Below are positions 63,130-64,000 of a stretch of DNA of 64,000 nt, one piece after another. Position numbers and translations under genes: made by a program. How positions within the stretch are numbered: position 1 is the stretch's first letter; every line of letters starts with the position of its first letter. Under the pieces are notes generated by a model. That model worked only from the letters and a program-made list of their open reading frames with translations. It ran no database searches and was not told the origin of the DNA. Origin of the DNA: Rhizobium sp. GN54 (lineage in GTDB: Bacteria > Pseudomonadota > Alphaproteobacteria > Rhizobiales > Rhizobiaceae); contig NZ_JAJNCZ010000001.1 in NCBI RefSeq assembly GCF_021026345.1, positions 806,001 to 870,000 on the forward strand, read 5' to 3'.

Positions 63130-64000
63130 TCAGCCCTTCTTCGCCAGCGCCCTTGCCACCTCGACGGCGAAATAGGTCAGGATGCCGTCGCAGCCCGCGC
63201 GCTTGAAGGCCAGCAGCGTCTCCATCATCACCCGGTCGCCGTCGATCCAGCCGTTCATCGCCGCGGCCCTGATCTGCGCATATTCGCCGGACACCTGATA
63301 GGCGAACACCGGCAGGCCGAACGCCTCCTTCATCCGCCAGCAGATGTCGAGATAGGGCAGGCCCGGCTTGACCATCAGCATGTCCGCCCCCTCCTCGACG
63401 TCGAGTGCCGCGTCGCGGATCGCCTCGGTGCCGTTGGCGGGATCGATATAATAGGTCTTCTTGTCGCCCTTCAGCAGCCCGCCGGTGCCGATCGCCTCGC
63501 GATAGGGCCCGTAGAAGGCGGAGGCGAACTTCGTCGCATAGGACATGATGCCGACGTTCTGGTGGCCGGCCTCGTCCAGCGCCTGGCGGATCACGCCGAT
63601 CCGCCCGTCCATCATCTCGGACGGCGAGATGATGTCCGAGCCGGCGTCCGCCTGGACGACGGCAGCCTTCGCCACCTGTTCCACCGTCTCGTCGTTGACG
63701 ATCTCGCTGCCGCGCAGGATGCCGTCATGGCCGTGGCTGGTGAAGGGATCGAGCGCCACGTCGGTGATCACGCCGATCTGCGGCACGTGCTGCTTGAGCG
63801 CCCGCGTCGCCTGATTGATGAGATTGTCGGCGGCGAGGCTGTTCGACCCCGTCTCATCGCGCAGGCTCATCTCGATGTTGGGGAAGGTGGCGAGCGCCGG
63901 CACGCCGAGGTCGGCCGCCTCCTTCGCCGCCTCGACCAGGCGGTCCACGCTCATGCGGTTGACGCCCGGCATCGAGGGGATCGGCTCCACGACGTTCGCG
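63130..64000 (-). CDS. hemB: Delta-aminolevulinic acid dehydratase (porphobilinogen synthase), 5' truncated
   Basis: HemB condenses two 5-aminolevulinate molecules into porphobilinogen for heme synthesis. The N-terminal part lies beyond base 64000; 289 residues are visible, entering at ANVVEPIPSMPGVNR. Schiff-base lysines are in SYATKFASAFYGPYR and MLMVKPGLPYLD. The metal-site segment reads DVALDPFTSHGHDG: the Cys ligands of zinc-type HemB are absent and Asp is present, marking the Mg/monovalent-cation type found in rhizobia. Confidence 0.97.
   Translation of the reverse strand, partial: ANVVEPIPSMPGVNRMSVDRLVEAAKEAADLGVPALATFPNIEMSLRDETGSNSLAADNLINQATRALKQHVPQIGVITDVALDPFTSHGHDGILRGSEIVNDETVEQVAKAAVVQADAGSDIISPSEMMDGRIGVIRQALDEAGHQNVGIMSYATKFASAFYGPYREAIGTGGLLKGDKKTYYIDPANGTEAIRDAALDVEEGADMLMVKPGLPYLDICWRMKEAFGLPVFAYQVSGEYAQIRAAAMNGWIDGDRVMMETLLAFKRAGCDGILTYFAVEVARALAKKG

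Overview
The window is GC-rich (roughly 65%), gene-dense chromosomal DNA. It looks like an alphaproteobacterium of the Rhizobiaceae or a close Hyphomicrobiales relative. The evidence is the grouping purN-purM / AI-2E permease / hdaA / ppk1 / ppx, rnd and aspS nearby, the parC ... bpt / RDD / hemB run, a metal-ligand-poor (Mg-type) HemB, a short Omp25/RopB-like porin, and rhizobial-style dispersed intergenic palindromes. The taxonomic call rests on family recognition, not on any search. No rRNA, tRNA, CRISPR array, insertion sequence or prophage was seen.

Layout. 1-3524: the end of a TRAP large permease, an adenylate/guanylate cyclase, and a convergent Tat-exported TRAP binding protein. 3753-9295: ABC-F ATPase, a GGDEF protein with a degenerate signature, a small unknown protein, a DinB-like protein, a GST-like protein and ndk. 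9431-13682: a PNPOx-fold protein divergent from a MocR/PdxR regulator, a lipoprotein and CGNR zinc-finger pair, and an orphan LivH permease divergent from it across a perfect operator-like dyad. 13698-21525: an SDR-uvrC ... pgsA-moaD-moaE minus-strand block that is split by a 3.3 kb plus-strand RTX-repeat protein gene. 21890-28468: a porin, a GST-like gene with a probable C-terminal frameshift next to a pair of REP-like palindromes, a secreted RNase T2 with a partner protein, rlmJ, and a translationally coupled molybdopterin oxidoreductase-nudK pair. 28483-30093: a DUF1254/DUF1214 periplasmic protein in a lower-GC patch.

30556-38790 is a housekeeping block: purMN on one strand, and AI-2E permease, hdaA, ppk1, ppx and a coupled small membrane protein on the other. 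38914-48878 is accessory-like: a ParD/ParE toxin-antitoxin pair, a phytase-like esterase, a small tyrosine phosphatase, rnd, a Tat-exported multicopper oxidase, an MFS transporter, and a large exported sulfatase behind a perfect 22-bp AT-rich palindrome. A gene-poor kilobase with a candidate 31-aa membrane microprotein follows. aspS, a small FUSC-like protein, a chemoreceptor, a SulP transporter, a periplasmic unknown, parC, an AbrB-type/Doc toxin-antitoxin pair, a DMT permease, bpt, an RDD protein and truncated hemB complete the window.

Shared themes are envelope and secreted functions (TRAP, porin, RTX, RNase T2, oxidase, sulfatase), nucleotide and polyphosphate stress physiology (cyclase, degenerate GGDEF, ppk/ppx), and molybdopterin use (moaDE plus one molybdoenzyme). 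I did not find one clearly new multigene system. The best candidates for something undescribed are the RTX gene inside the uvrC-pgsA block, the CGNR/LivH divergent control region, the palindrome-controlled sulfatase and the RNase T2-partner pair.
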